Positions 7,463-17,678 are shown, counted from the stretch's first letter. The stretch is DNA of 64,000 nt from Polaribacter sp. Z022 (GCF_023555495.1 NZ_JALCZO010000004.1:1-64000), one strand, 5' to 3'. A program made the numbers and translations. The notes: generated by a model from the sequence alone, not told the origin.

Positions 7463-10426
7463 TTAAAGCTTTACCTCTTTTTTATCTACATAATTAAATA
7501 AGTAATCGATATCTAATTCCTTGATTTTTCCAAGTTTTTGTAAAGATTTTACATCTAAATCTTTTTTGTTACCAATAACCATAACATTGTAAGACTCTCC
7601 TTTAATATTTTTATTAAAGAACTCTTTTAAATCTTTCATAGTCATTCCTTTAATGGTATTGTACATTAACTCTCTATTGTCATTATCAATTCCTAATTTT
7701 TGCAATCTTTCATAAGACCAAAAGATATTAGACTTTGTAATTCTTTGAGCTGCTAATTTTTTTAAGGTTGCTTCTTTGGCTGCATTAAACTGCTTTTCTG
7801 CCTCTGGCATATTGTTCATTAACTCCATCATTGCATCTACAGCTTGTTCTAATTTGTTAGCTTGTGTACCTACATAAGCCATTACATAATTTGGAGAGTC
7901 TTTTTTTGATGCTCCTTGATAAGAAGCAAAAGCAGAATATGCTAAAGATTTAGATTCTCTAATTTCTTGAAAAACTATAGATGATAATCCACTACCAAAA
8001 TACGTATTGAATAAAGTTGAAGCTGCCATGTTTTCTGGCTTAAAAGGGGCTCCTTTTGCTAAAAACATTAATTCGGTTTGCACCATATCATAATTAGTAA
8101 AGAATACATTACCTCCTGTTTCTGTTTCTTTGTATTCTTTTGCAACAGGATATTCTTTTAATTCTCCAAATATTTTATGATGCGTATTTAATGAAGAAAC
8201 AGCAGTAGAAACATCTTTTCCATAATAGAAAACACGTTGTTTGTAGTTTTTCATGTCTTTTACCAATGCTACTAAATCTTCTGGATTTATAGCTTTTAAT
8301 TCATCTATTTGCATGATGTCTCTTAAAGGAGAGTTTTCACCATATTTACCATAATTCATTAAACCATTCCAAAGAATATTTCCTTTTTGGGTTTTTCCAT
8401 CTTGACGCCCTTTGTAGATTTTTTCTACATATTTAGCATATGCTTCTTTATCTGCTTTGGCATTGTCCCATAAATGCTCTAACAACTCTAATCCTTTAGG
8501 TAAGTTTTCTTTTAATCCGTTTAAACCTACATAAGTTTTTTCTTTTGCAGTACTTACATAATAAGAGATCCCTAACTTGTAAAACTCTTTTTTTAATGCT
8601 TCGTTTGTATATTTATCAGTACCTACATACTCTAAATATCCTGCAGCTAAAGATAATTTTTTATCATTATCACTACCCATATCAAAAATGATATTCATAT
8701 CAAATAAATCATTCTTTTCATTTAAAACATAAGAAACTTTAATTCCGTTTTCTGTAGTAGTTTCTTTAATAGCTGTTTTATAATCTACAAATTTTGGTTG
8801 TAAAGGTTTAGATTGTTTTTTGTTAAACTCGTTAATATAATCTGAACTTTTATCTCTATTTAAGTTTACTGGAGTAATACCAGGATTAGCCACTTTTACA
8901 ATATTTTTATCTACACCTTTTCTTTTGTAGGTAATCACATAATTATTCTGATAAAAATCGTTTGCAAATTTTACCAACTGTTCTTTAGATATTTTCTTTA
9001 AATCGTCTAAAAACGTTACTCTTTCTACCCAGTTTTGTTGGTAAATAAAAGCATTTACATAGGTATCTGCCAAAGCAGAATTGTTTTCATACTGACGTGT
9101 TTGACTCAATTTTAAATCATTAACAACAGCAGTAATCATCCAATCTTCAAACTCACCATTTTTTAATTTTTCTATTTGTGCTAATAATAATTCTTTAACT
9201 TCATCTAATGTTTGCCCCGATTTTGGAGAACCTGTAAAAGAATGATATCCATAATCATTTAAAAAAGTAGGTGAACAACTAGCTCTTTGTACCAATTGCT
9301 TCTGATTTAAGTTTAAATCGATAATACCTGCATTACCATTGGCCATTATCATATCACATAAAGTAACAAACTTTTCTTCTTCTGTATTTACTCCTGCAGA
9401 TCTAAATGCAATAGAAACGGACTCTGATGTAGGTCCAAAAACCTCATTTACAACAGGTGCAGTAATCTTATCTTCTTTTGGTAAAGTTGGATGGGTTAAA
9501 TCTTTTCTTTTAAATTTACCAAAAGTATCATTCACCTTTTTAATAGTAGGTTCAAACTCAAAATCACCAACTAAAATTACAGCCATATTATTAGGCACAT
9601 AATACTTATTAAAATAGTTATGAATATCTACCATAGAAGGATTTTTTAAATGCTCTCCTGTACCAATGGTAGTTTGTTGTCCATAAGGATGCTTTGGAAA
9701 TAAACCATCTAACATTGCAGCATAACGTTTTCTAAAATCGTTATCCTGTCCTCTATTAAATTCTTCAAAAACAGCTTCTAACTCTGTATGAAATAAACGC
9801 AATACCAAAGTACTAAAACGTTCTGCTTCTAAATCTACCCATTTTTCAAATTCATTTGCAGGAATTTTATTAGTGTAAACTGTTTGCTCAAACCATGTAT
9901 ATGCATTTGTACCTGTTGCTCCTAAAGAAGCCGTCATTTTATCGTATTCGTTGGCAATAGAATAATTAGAAGCTTCTAAAGAAACCTTATCTATTTCTTT
10001 GTACAATGCTAATTTTTTATCAGCATCTTTTTCTGCTCTGTGTTGCTCGTATAAAGATGAAATTTTATCTAAATACGTTTTTTCTTTTTCCCAATTTGCA
10101 GTACCTACTTTATGAGTACCTTTAAAAACCATGTGCTCTAAGTAATGTGCCAATCCTGTAGATTCTTTAGGATCGTAGTTAGAACCTGCCCTTACTGCAA
10201 TATAGGTTTGTATTTTTGGTTCATCCGAATTTTGACTTAAATATACTTTTAAACCATTGTCTAATGTATATAAACGCAACCCTGTTGGATCGTTTTCTAC
10301 AGTTTCAAACGTTAATCCATTTGAATCATTTTGTGAAGTAACTTTGTAGCTTGTTTCTTTATCGGTTTTACAACTTATAGCTGTAATCAACAAAAAGCTA
10401 ATACATAGTATTTTAAATTGTTTCAT
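7463..10426 (-). CDS. M16-family zinc metallopeptidase lipoprotein
   Basis: Zinc peptidase of the pitrilysin/insulinase family, 987 residues. The N-terminus MKQFKILCISFLLITAISC is a lipoprotein signal with Cys19 as lipidation site. The inverted zinc motif HYLEH is at 94-98 in the first M16 domain, and a Glu near EAVFEEFNRG is the expected third ligand. The second half repeats the M16 fold (SLAYSAFASYQG belongs to the R/Y-type substrate pocket) without its own HxxEH, as normal for a two-domain chain. It should degrade peptides in the periplasm or at the outer membrane. It follows sucD on the same strand with a terminator between them. Confidence 0.93.
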   Translation of the reverse strand: MKQFKILCISFLLITAISCKTDKETSYKVTSQNDSNGLTFETVENDPTGLRLYTLDNGLKVYLSQNSDEPKIQTYIAVRAGSNYDPKESTGLAHYLEHMVFKGTHKVGTANWEKEKTYLDKISSLYEQHRAEKDADKKLALYKEIDKVSLEASNYSIANEYDKMTASLGATGTNAYTWFEQTVYTNKIPANEFEKWVDLEAERFSTLVLRLFHTELEAVFEEFNRGQDNDFRKRYAAMLDGLFPKHPYGQQTTIGTGEHLKNPSMVDIHNYFNKYYVPNNMAVILVGDFEFEPTIKKVNDTFGKFKRKDLTHPTLPKEDKITAPVVNEVFGPTSESVSIAFRSAGVNTEEEKFVTLCDMIMANGNAGIIDLNLNQKQLVQRASCSPTFLNDYGYHSFTGSPKSGQTLDEVKELLLAQIEKLKNGEFEDWMITAVVNDLKLSQTRQYENNSALADTYVNAFIYQQNWVERVTFLDDLKKISKEQLVKFANDFYQNNYVITYKRKGVDKNIVKVANPGITPVNLNRDKSSDYINEFNKKQSKPLQPKFVDYKTAIKETTTENGIKVSYVLNEKNDLFDMNIIFDMGSDNDKKLSLAAGYLEYVGTDKYTNEALKKEFYKLGISYYVSTAKEKTYVGLNGLKENLPKGLELLEHLWDNAKADKEAYAKYVEKIYKGRQDGKTQKGNILWNGLMNYGKYGENSPLRDIMQIDELKAINPEDLVALVKDMKNYKQRVFYYGKDVSTAVSSLNTHHKIFGELKEYPVAKEYKETETGGNVFFTNYDMVQTELMFLAKGAPFKPENMAASTLFNTYFGSGLSSIVFQEIRESKSLAYSAFASYQGASKKDSPNYVMAYVGTQANKLEQAVDAMMELMNNMPEAEKQFNAAKEATLKKLAAQRITKSNIFWSYERLQKLGIDNDNRELMYNTIKGMTMKDLKEFFNKNIKGESYNVMVIGNKKDLDVKSLQKLGKIKELDIDYLFNYVDKKEVKL

Positions 10427-10449
10427 AATTATTATTTTGGTTGATATAA

Positions 10450-10483
10450 AAAATCCGTTGAATTTACGAATTCAACGGATTTT
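10450..10483 (-). terminator. Terminator of sucD
   Basis: Stem AAAATCCGTTGAATT / AATTCAACGGATTTT with a 4-base loop and a T run on the minus strand. Confidence 0.88.
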
Positions 10484-10530
10484 ATGTATAATAATTATAA
10501 AACTTTAACAGTTTTTTAAAAATATCCTTT

Positions 10531-11403
10531 TTATTTTAAAACTTCTGCAATCATTTCTCCAATTTTAGCTGGCGAACTTACAACGTGTACTCCATTTTCT
10601 GCTAAAATTTTCATTTTTGCTTGTGCAGTATCATCTGCTCCTCCAACAATAGCTCCTGCATGTCCCATTGTTCTACCTGCTGGTGCTGTTTGACCTGCAA
10701 TAAAACCAACAACAGGTTTTCTGTTTCCATCAGCTTTAATCCATTGAGCAGCTTCTGCTTCTAAATTACCACCAATTTCACCAATCATTACAATTGCTTC
10801 TGTATCTTCATCATTCATTAATAACTCTACAGCTTCTTTAGTTGTAGTTCCAATAATAGGGTCTCCTCCAATACCAATTGCAGTAGTAATACCATAACCT
10901 TGTTTTACAACTTGATCTGCAGCTTCATAAGTTAAAGTACCTGATTTTGATACAATACCTACTCTACCTTTTTTAAAGATAAATCCTGGCATAATACCAA
11001 CTTTAGCTTCATCTGGAGTAATTACACCTGGACAGTTAGGACCTACTAAAGTACAGTCTTTATTGTCGATATAAGCTTTAACTTTTACCATGTCTGCAGT
11101 AGGAATTCCTTCTGTAATACAAATTATTACTTTAATTCCTGCATCTGCAGATTCCATAATTGCATCAGCAGCAAAAGCTGGTGGCACAAAAATAATAGAA
11201 GTATCTGCTCCTACTTTATCTACAGATTCTTTTACAGTATTAAAAACAGGCTTTCCTAAGTGTTCTTGACCACCTTTACCAGGAGTAACACCTCCAACAA
11301 CATTGGTTCCATAATCAATCATTTGACCTGCGTGAAAAGTCCCTTCACTTCCTGTAAATCCTTGAACGATAATTTTTGAATTTTTGTTTACTAAAACACT
11401 CAT
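10531..11403 (-). CDS. sucD: Succinate-CoA ligase alpha subunit
   Basis: Alpha subunit of succinyl-CoA synthetase (TCA cycle), 290 residues from the ATG at 11403 ([20 protein letters not shown]). Visible: the CoA-binding Rossmann part with [13 protein letters not shown] and [18 protein letters not shown], and the active-site phosphohistidine region [13 protein letters not shown] near the C-terminus. The beta subunit sucC is not in this window, so the two subunits are unlinked here. It follows the second LpxD-like gene on the same strand but has its own TATTTTTG element. Confidence 0.96.
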   Translation of the reverse strand: MSVLVNKNSKIIVQGFTGSEGTFHAGQMIDYGTNVVGGVTPGKGGQEHLGKPVFNTVKESVDKVGADTSIIFVPPAFAADAIMESADAGIKVIICITEGIPTADMVKVKAYIDNKDCTLVGPNCPGVITPDEAKVGIMPGFIFKKGRVGIVSKSGTLTYEAADQVVKQGYGITTAIGIGGDPIIGTTTKEAVELLMNDEDTEAIVMIGEIGGNLEAEAAQWIKADGNRKPVVGFIAGQTAPAGRTMGHAGAIVGGADDTAQAKMKILAENGVHVVSSPAKIGEMIAEVLK

Positions 11404-11427
11404 TTGCTTGTTTTTTTTAATGTTATG

Positions 11428-11435
11428 CAAAAATA
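11428..11435 (-). promoter_or_regulatory. Promoter -7 element of sucD
   Basis: Exact minus-strand TATTTTTG, about 25 bases upstream of the ATG. It suggests sucD is transcribed apart from the lipid A operon. Confidence 0.6.
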
Positions 11436-11465
11436 GTTTATAGATTCTTTAAAAAAAAAGTTTTT

Positions 11466-12392
11466 TTATGAATTCTTTCTATCTTTTAAAAAACGTTTTA
11501 TTTCTGCTAATTCTTTTAATTTTTCTCTTGATTCTGAAATTGGTGTTCCAAAATAACTTTTTCCACCAGAAACAGATTTTGTTACACCAGTTTGACCTAG
11601 TATTACAGCTCCCTTACCTATTGTAATTCCGCTATTTGTACCAACTTGTCCCCAAATTGTAACTTCATCTTCAATAATTACACAACCAGCAATACCTGTT
11701 TGTGAAGCTATTAAACATTTTTTTCCAATAATTGTATCATGTCCAACATGAACTTGATTGTCTATTTTTGTTCCTTCTCCAATTGTTGTATCTCCAGTTA
11801 CACCTTTGTCTATTGTACAAGAAGCTCCTAAATCTACATTATCTTTTAAAACAACTCTACCTCCAGAAATTAATTTATCAAATCCTTCTGGTCTGTTCTT
11901 ATAATAAAAAGCATCTGCACCAAGTACAGTATTTGCATGAATAGTAACATTATTACCTATAACAGCATTGTCATAAATAGCAACATTAGGATGTATTACA
12001 CAATTATTACCAATAGTTACATTGTTTCCTATAAAAACATTGGGTTGTATAATTGTATTTTCTCCAATAACAGCTGTTTCTGAAACACTAACTTTTGAAG
12101 CTATAAAAGGATTGAAATGTTTTGTAATTTTATTAAAATCACGAAAAGGATCATCAGAAATTAACAAAGCTTTTCCTTCTGGACAATCAACTTTTTTATT
12201 TATTAAAATAGTTGTTGCTGCAGAATTTAAAGCTTTATCATAATATTTAGGATGATCTACAAAAACAATATCACCTTTTTCTACTACGTGAATTTCATTG
12301 ATTCCAGAAATTTCAAAATTTTTATCACCAATAAAATCTACTTCTAAAAGAGATGCAATTTGTTCTAATGTTTGGGTACTAGAAAACTTCAA
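11466..12392 (-). CDS. LpxD-like left-handed beta-helix acyltransferase (paralogue)
   Basis: Hexapeptide-repeat acyltransferase of 308 residues, resembling UDP-3-O-acylglucosamine N-acyltransferase. It has an N-terminal uridine-binding-like domain (to about 105), then repeating [I/V]G-x4 turns (IGENTIIQPNVFIGNNVTIG and on) to about 285. His218 in the DNQVHVGHD stretch aligns with the catalytic His of LpxD. It lies two bases after efp, at the end of the lipid A operon, which already has a canonical lpxD. It may transfer a different acyl chain or act on another nucleotide sugar; this is inference. Confidence 0.85.
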   Translation of the reverse strand: MKFSSTQTLEQIASLLEVDFIGDKNFEISGINEIHVVEKGDIVFVDHPKYYDKALNSAATTILINKKVDCPEGKALLISDDPFRDFNKITKHFNPFIASKVSVSETAVIGENTIIQPNVFIGNNVTIGNNCVIHPNVAIYDNAVIGNNVTIHANTVLGADAFYYKNRPEGFDKLISGGRVVLKDNVDLGASCTIDKGVTGDTTIGEGTKIDNQVHVGHDTIIGKKCLIASQTGIAGCVIIEDEVTIWGQVGTNSGITIGKGAVILGQTGVTKSVSGGKSYFGTPISESREKLKELAEIKRFLKDRKNS

Positions 12393-12394
12393 GC

Positions 12395-12961
12395 TTATTC
12401 TTTTATACGTTCTTGGTAAGTTCCTTTTGTAGTTTCAACTTTAATTTTATCACCTTCATTAATAAATAAAGGAACATTAACAGTTGCACCGCTTTCTACA
12501 GTTGCAGGTTTTGTTGCATTTGTAGCTGTATTACCTTTTACTCCTGGTTCTGTATGAGTTACCTCTAAAATAACACTTGCAGGCATATCTACAGATAATG
12601 GCATATCATCTTCAGAATTGATAATAATGGTAACAATTTCTCCTTCTTTCATTAAATCTGGACTGTCTAAAGCCGTTTTTTCTAATTGAATTTGAGAATA
12701 ATCTTGCTCGTTCATAAAGTGATAGGTTTCACCTTCGTTATATAAATATTGAAATTTATGTGTTTCTACACGAACGTCATCAATTTTTCTACCTGCAGGA
12801 AACGTATTATCTACTACTTTACCATTGGTAACACTTTTTAATTTAGTTCTAACAAAAGCTGGACCTTTACCAGGTTTTACGTGTAAAAATTCTACAATTT
12901 TATAAATATCGTTGTTATATTTAATACACAATCCGTTTCTAATATCTGATGTTGTTGCCAT
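12395..12961 (-). CDS. efp: Translation elongation factor P
   Basis: EF-P, 188 residues, relieves ribosome stalling at proline runs. Three beta-barrel domains of normal length; the KOW-like first domain carries the KPGKG loop at 29-33, with Lys32 in the place that reaches the peptidyl centre. The C-terminus (VNVPLFINEGDKIKVETTKGTYQERIKE) is typical. It sits 10 bases downstream of lpxA and 2 bases upstream of the LpxD paralogue, within the lipid A operon. No EF-P modification gene is seen nearby. Confidence 0.97.
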   Translation of the reverse strand: MATTSDIRNGLCIKYNNDIYKIVEFLHVKPGKGPAFVRTKLKSVTNGKVVDNTFPAGRKIDDVRVETHKFQYLYNEGETYHFMNEQDYSQIQLEKTALDSPDLMKEGEIVTIIINSEDDMPLSVDMPASVILEVTHTEPGVKGNTATNATKPATVESGATVNVPLFINEGDKIKVETTKGTYQERIKE

Positions 12962-12971
12962 TTTAACTTTT

Positions 12972-13757
12972 TTAATTTGCTTTATAATATCCTTTCATAA
13001 TTCCTCTATGCGAATCTTTGATAAATTGTACTATTTCATCACGTTCTGGAGTTGCTGCCATTTCAGCTTCAATAATATCTATCGCTTGAGAATTATTATA
13101 ATTTTTTTGAAATAAAATTCTATATATGTTTTGAATTTCTCTAATTTTTTCTGTTGAAAAACCTCTTCTACGTAAACCAACAGAGTTTATACCCACATAA
13201 GATAGTGGTTCTCTTGCTGCTTTTACATAAGGAGGTACATCTTTTCTTACCAAAGAACCTCCTGTAACAAATGCATGATTACCCACAGAAGCAAATTGAT
13301 GAATTGCAACCATACCTGCAAGTACAACATTGTCTCCAATAGTTACATGGCCTGCTAAAGTTGTATTGTTAGAAAATATACAATTGTTACCAACAAAAGA
13401 ATCATGTGCAACATGACAATAAGCCATAATTAAACAATTGTTTCCAATTTTGGTTTTCATTCTATCTGTAGTACCTCTATTAATGGTTACACATTCTCTA
13501 ATGGTAACATTATCACCAATTTCTACGATAGTTTCTTCATCATCATATTTTAAATCTTGAGGTATTGCAGATATTACTGCTCCTGGAAAAATTCTACAAT
13601 TTTTTCCAATTCTTGCACCTTCCATTATAGTAACATTAGATCCAATCCATGTTCCAGAACCAATTGTAACATTATTATGAATAGTGGTAAAAGGTTCAAT
13701 TACCACATTTCTGGCAATTTTAGCCTGTGGATGAACATACGCTAATGGTTGATTCAT
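12972..13757 (-). CDS. lpxA: Acyl-ACP--UDP-N-acetylglucosamine O-acyltransferase
   Basis: First enzyme of lipid A synthesis, adding a 3-hydroxyacyl chain to UDP-GlcNAc. It is 261 residues from the ATG at 13757 (MNQPLAYVHPQAKIARNVVIEP), preferred over a longer reading that would run into lpxC-fabZ. Left-handed beta-helix repeats fill the first two thirds; the catalytic His is His118 in CHVAHDSFVGNN. The C-terminal helical bundle (GLRRRGFSTEKIREIQNIYR) is the family's acyl-ACP binding part. Two bases separate it from lpxC-fabZ. Confidence 0.96.
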   Translation of the reverse strand: MNQPLAYVHPQAKIARNVVIEPFTTIHNNVTIGSGTWIGSNVTIMEGARIGKNCRIFPGAVISAIPQDLKYDDEETIVEIGDNVTIRECVTINRGTTDRMKTKIGNNCLIMAYCHVAHDSFVGNNCIFSNNTTLAGHVTIGDNVVLAGMVAIHQFASVGNHAFVTGGSLVRKDVPPYVKAAREPLSYVGINSVGLRRRGFSTEKIREIQNIYRILFQKNYNNSQAIDIIEAEMAATPERDEIVQFIKDSHRGIMKGYYKAN

Positions 13758-13759
13758 AG

Positions 13760-15151
13760 TTATTTTATTTTTGAAATTTGTGCCATTAATTCTGCTTCTG
13801 CAACAATTTTTCCATTTGCATAAGCATAGGCTTGCATATGACAAATTCCTCTTCTAATAGGTGTAATTAATTCACATTTAAAAATAATGGTATCTCCTGG
13901 TAAAACTTTTTGTTTAAACTTAACCTTATCCATTTTCATAAAATACGTTAAGTAATTTTCTGGATCTGGTACTGTGTTTAAAACTAATACTCCACCACAT
14001 TGTGCCATTGCTTCTACTTGTAAAACTCCTGGCATTACAGGTGCTCCTGGAAAGTGACCTACAAAGAAATTTTCATTCATTGTAACGTTTTTCATTCCAA
14101 CTACATGTTTATCAGATAACTCTAAAATTCTATCAATTAATAAAAATGGTGGTCTATGAGGAAGAATATCCATAATTTGATGGATATCTAATAATGGTGG
14201 CTGATTTAAATCGAATTGAGGAACATTGTTTCTCTTTTCTTGCTTGATTATTTTTGCCAATTTCTTAGCAAATTGAGTGTTAATTAAATGCCCAGGCTTA
14301 TTAGCTATTACCTTACCTCTAATTCTTGTACCTACTAAAGCCAAATCTCCAACAACATCTAATAGTTTATGTCTTGCTGCTTCATTTGCCCAATGTAAAG
14401 TTAGGTTGTCTAAAATACCATTAGATTTTACAGTAATATCTTCTTTATTAAATGCTTTTTTTAATTTAGCCATTGTACTTTCTGATAATTCTTTATCAAC
14501 ATATACAATTGCATTGTTTAAATCTCCACCTTTAATTAAATCATTTTCTAAAAGCATTTCTATTTCATGCAAAAAGCTAAATGTTCTTGCTGCTGCTATT
14601 TCTTCTTTAAAATCTGAAATTTGCTCTAAATTTGCATTTTGAGTACCTAAAATTTTAGTACCAAAATCTACCATTGCTGTAACCTGATACTCATCAGAAG
14701 GCATTAAAATAATTTCACTACCTGTTACTTCATCTTTATAAGAAATAATTTCTTTAACTACATACTCTTCTATTTCTGCATCTTGCTCTTCTATACCAGC
14801 TTCTTCTAAAGCTTGTACAAAATATTTAGAAGAACCATCCATAATTGGTGGCTCAGAAGAGTCAATTTCTATTAAAAGATTGTCTATATCTAAACCAACA
14901 GCTGCTGCTAAAACATGCTCTGAAGTTTGAATTTGAACCCCATTTTTTTCTAAGTTAGTTCCTCTTTGAGTATTTACAACATATTCTGCTTTTGCAGCAA
15001 TAATAGGAGCTCCTTCTAAATCTACTCTGCTAAATGCAAAACCATGATTTACAGGTGCTGGTTTAATAGTCATATTTACTGTTTTACCTGTATGTATTCC
15101 TACACCAGATAAACTAACTTCTTTCTGAATTGTTTTTTGCTTCTTACTCAT
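13760..15151 (-). CDS. lpxC-fabZ: Bifunctional UDP-3-O-acyl-GlcNAc deacetylase / 3-hydroxyacyl-ACP dehydratase
   Basis: Fusion of 463 residues. LpxC (about 1-305) carries zinc ligands His79 (SEHVL), His261 and Asp265 (RHKLLDVVGD), and KPGHLIN around His288; it commits UDP-acyl-GlcNAc to lipid A. FabZ (about 315-463) carries HRPPFLLIDRI and the catalytic pair His366 (GHFPGAPVMPG) and Glu380; it dehydrates 3-hydroxyacyl-ACP for fatty acid elongation. The fusion is a known Bacteroidota trait that links the two pathways sharing 3-hydroxyacyl-ACP. It overlaps the end of lpxD by 8 bases. Confidence 0.97.
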   Translation of the reverse strand: MSKKQKTIQKEVSLSGVGIHTGKTVNMTIKPAPVNHGFAFSRVDLEGAPIIAAKAEYVVNTQRGTNLEKNGVQIQTSEHVLAAAVGLDIDNLLIEIDSSEPPIMDGSSKYFVQALEEAGIEEQDAEIEEYVVKEIISYKDEVTGSEIILMPSDEYQVTAMVDFGTKILGTQNANLEQISDFKEEIAAARTFSFLHEIEMLLENDLIKGGDLNNAIVYVDKELSESTMAKLKKAFNKEDITVKSNGILDNLTLHWANEAARHKLLDVVGDLALVGTRIRGKVIANKPGHLINTQFAKKLAKIIKQEKRNNVPQFDLNQPPLLDIHQIMDILPHRPPFLLIDRILELSDKHVVGMKNVTMNENFFVGHFPGAPVMPGVLQVEAMAQCGGVLVLNTVPDPENYLTYFMKMDKVKFKQKVLPGDTIIFKCELITPIRRGICHMQAYAYANGKIVAEAELMAQISKIK

Positions 15152-16187
15152 TTATGGCAGATTTTTGAGTCTTCAACTCTTTTTCTAAATTATTAACTTT
15201 TGATATGATTTTTGGTAAATTTTTAAAGTACACATAACTTTTATTAAAGTCTTGCACTTTAAAAGCTGGTGTACCATTTACCATTTCATTATCTTTTATA
15301 CTTTTTGAAATACCAGCTTGTGCTAATATTTTAACGTTATTTCCTATTTTAATATGACCAGAAATACCAACTTGTCCTCCAATCATACAATTTTCTCCAA
15401 TTTTAGTAGAACCTGCTATACCTGTTTGAGAGGCTATAACAGTGTTTTTACCAATTTCAACATTATGAGCAACTTGAATTTGATTGTCTAATTTTACTCC
15501 TTTTCTAATAATGGTAGATCCCATTGTGGCTCTATCTATAGTACATGCAGAACCTATATCTACATTATCTTCTATAAGCACATTACCAATTTGTGGAATG
15601 GCTTTGTATTCTCCATTTTCATCTGGAGCAAATCCAAATCCGTCAGAACCTATAATTGCACCTGAATGAATTTTACAATTATTTCCTATTACTGTTTCTG
15701 AATATATTTTAACGCCTGAAAATATTACAGTATTATCTCCAATTGTAGCATTATCTCCAATAAAAGTATTTGGATAAATTTTTACATTTTCTCCAATAAC
15801 AACATTTTCTCCAATATAAGAGAAAGCTCCTACATATATATTAGTTCCTTTTTTAGAAGATTCTGCAATAAAATTGGGTTGTTCTATACCAACTTTATTG
15901 TTTTTTACTTCGTTGTAAAATTCTAATAATTTAGAAAAAGATTTATATGCATTTTCTACTTTAATTAATGTAGTATTTATTTCTTTTTCGGGTATAAAAG
16001 TTTTGTTTACAATTGCTACAGAAGAATTTGTAGTATATAAATAATGATTGTATTTTGGATTAGAAAGAAAGGTTAAAGAACCTTTTTCTCCTTCTTCAAT
16101 TTTAGATAATTTAGAAACTTCTTCATTAGGATTCCCTACAATATCACCTTCTAAAATATCTGCTATTTGTTGTGCTGTAAATTTCAT
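15144..16187 (-). CDS. lpxD: UDP-3-O-(3-hydroxyacyl)glucosamine N-acyltransferase
   Basis: Third lipid A enzyme, 347 residues from the ATG at 16187 (MKFTAQQIADILEG); a TTG three codons upstream is possible but unlikely. The N-terminal domain (1-105) is the LpxD uridine-binding fold. Hexapeptide repeats follow, with catalytic His241 in IQVAHNVEIGKNT and the substrate stretch SDGFGFAPDENGEYKAIPQ. The C-terminal helix is that of LpxD proteins. It lies 34 bases after the HD hydrolase gene and overlaps lpxC-fabZ. Confidence 0.96.
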   Translation of the reverse strand: MKFTAQQIADILEGDIVGNPNEEVSKLSKIEEGEKGSLTFLSNPKYNHYLYTTNSSVAIVNKTFIPEKEINTTLIKVENAYKSFSKLLEFYNEVKNNKVGIEQPNFIAESSKKGTNIYVGAFSYIGENVVIGENVKIYPNTFIGDNATIGDNTVIFSGVKIYSETVIGNNCKIHSGAIIGSDGFGFAPDENGEYKAIPQIGNVLIEDNVDIGSACTIDRATMGSTIIRKGVKLDNQIQVAHNVEIGKNTVIASQTGIAGSTKIGENCMIGGQVGISGHIKIGNNVKILAQAGISKSIKDNEMVNGTPAFKVQDFNKSYVYFKNLPKIISKVNNLEKELKTQKSAINE

Positions 16188-16221
16188 TAAACGCAAAAAT
16201 ATAAAATTTATAGTGATTTGG

Positions 16222-17457
16222 CTAATTTAAGATGCTCTTTGGATAACAAATAAAATGTTTAATTACAGGATTTGTTAGTGCTTGTATATTTAATTGATCT
16301 GAAGCTTTAGCAATATCTTTAAGATCTCCTTCTTTATTTAAAATAAATATAGGCTTATCTTGTTGATAAGCATGGTTTTTTATCTTTTTAGAGAAAACAA
16401 AAAACTGAGCTTCTTTTTCTGAAAGTGCTATTTTTTTAGAAACATCTTTAATTCTATTATCAATATAAGAATCTTTAAATTCTTTTTCTTGAATTTCTAT
16501 TCGCAATAACTTTCTATTGATAATCATTTTAGACAATAATGACAGTACTTTATCTTTATGATTAGACCATTCTTTAATAGCAGATAAAACATCATAATCA
16601 TCTAAAGCAGCAAACATTTCTAAAGTTTTATCATTAAAATTATCTTCAGAAATAGGATTATAAAGAAAATAATTTAAAGAAGAACTTGCATACAGTTCTA
16701 CTCCTTCATCTGCCAATTCTTTTGCTCTTTTTAAAACATTTACCAACATATTTTCTGCAACCAAACCTGTTTTATGCAAATACACTTGCCAATACATTAA
16801 ACGTCTTGCAATTAAGAATTTTTCTACAGAGTAAATTCCTTTTTCTTCAATTACCAATTCGTCATTTTTAACATTCATCATTGCAATTAATCTGTCTGAT
16901 GAAATGTTTCCTTCTGTTACACCTGTATAAAAACTATCTCTTTTTAAATAATCTAATCTATCAATATCTAACTGACTAGAAATTAGTTGATATAAAAATT
17001 TACGAGGATTATTTCCTTCAAAAATTTCGATTGCTAAATCTAATTGTCCATTAAATTCTGCATTTAATTTCTTCATAAATTTTAAAGAAATCTCTTCATG
17101 AGAAATGCCATTTACAATACTATGTTCTAATGCATGAGAAAATGCTCCATGACCAATATCGTGTAACAAAATAGCAACATATAAAGCGTTTTCTTCCTCA
17201 TTAGATATTGCTACTTGTTTTAGCCTTAAAACCCTAACTGCTTTTTGCATTAAATGTATGCAACCAATTGCATGATGAAAACGTGTATGATTAGCACCTG
17301 GATACACCAAATTAGAAAAACCCATTTGAGTAATTCTTCTTAAACGTTGAAAATAAGGGTGCTCTATAATATCAAAAATTAAAGTATTTGGTATTTGTAT
17401 AAATCCATAAATAGGATCATTTAAAATCTTTAATTTATTCGGTTTTTTTGTATTCAA
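16222..17457 (-). CDS. HD-domain phosphohydrolase (dNTPase/SAMHD1-like)
   Basis: Metal-dependent phosphohydrolase, 411 residues. It shows the HD-family order RFHHAIG (His61/His62), LLHDIGHGAFSHALEH (His99-Asp100, His103, His108) and SSQLDIDRLDYLKRDSFYTGV, typical of the family near dGTP triphosphohydrolase and SAMHD1. Function on dNTPs is family inference. It is first in the operon leading to lpxD and the lipid A genes, and a TACTTTG-like element lies 25 bases upstream. Linkage to lipid A genes is often seen in Flavobacteriaceae, but no functional link is known to me. Confidence 0.88.
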   Translation of the reverse strand: MNTKKPNKLKILNDPIYGFIQIPNTLIFDIIEHPYFQRLRRITQMGFSNLVYPGANHTRFHHAIGCIHLMQKAVRVLRLKQVAISNEEENALYVAILLHDIGHGAFSHALEHSIVNGISHEEISLKFMKKLNAEFNGQLDLAIEIFEGNNPRKFLYQLISSQLDIDRLDYLKRDSFYTGVTEGNISSDRLIAMMNVKNDELVIEEKGIYSVEKFLIARRLMYWQVYLHKTGLVAENMLVNVLKRAKELADEGVELYASSSLNYFLYNPISEDNFNDKTLEMFAALDDYDVLSAIKEWSNHKDKVLSLLSKMIINRKLLRIEIQEKEFKDSYIDNRIKDVSKKIALSEKEAQFFVFSKKIKNHAYQQDKPIFILNKEGDLKDIAKASDQLNIQALTNPVIKHFICYPKSILN

Positions 17458-17481
17458 AAGAAAGTTTTTATCAATCTATGG

Positions 17482-17488
17482 CAAAGTA
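17482..17488 (-). promoter_or_regulatory. Possible promoter -7 element of the HD/lipid A operon
   Basis: Minus-strand TACTTTG, one base short of TAnnTTTG, about 25 bases upstream of the HD gene ATG. Weak alone, but it is the best element in the 221-base divergent gap to porX. Confidence 0.4.
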
Positions 17489-17678
17489 CAAATTAATGCT
17501 ACTAAATAACAAATTATAAAAGTTGATTTTAATGTTTTCTATAAAATTCTATTTCTTTACCCTACTTTTTTAGATTCTAAATTTAATTCAGATTTTGGCA
17601 ATATTTTATCATTTATAAAAGCAATTAAGCATAACAATTAATTACTTTTATCGTTAAATGTTAAAATAAAAAACAAAT

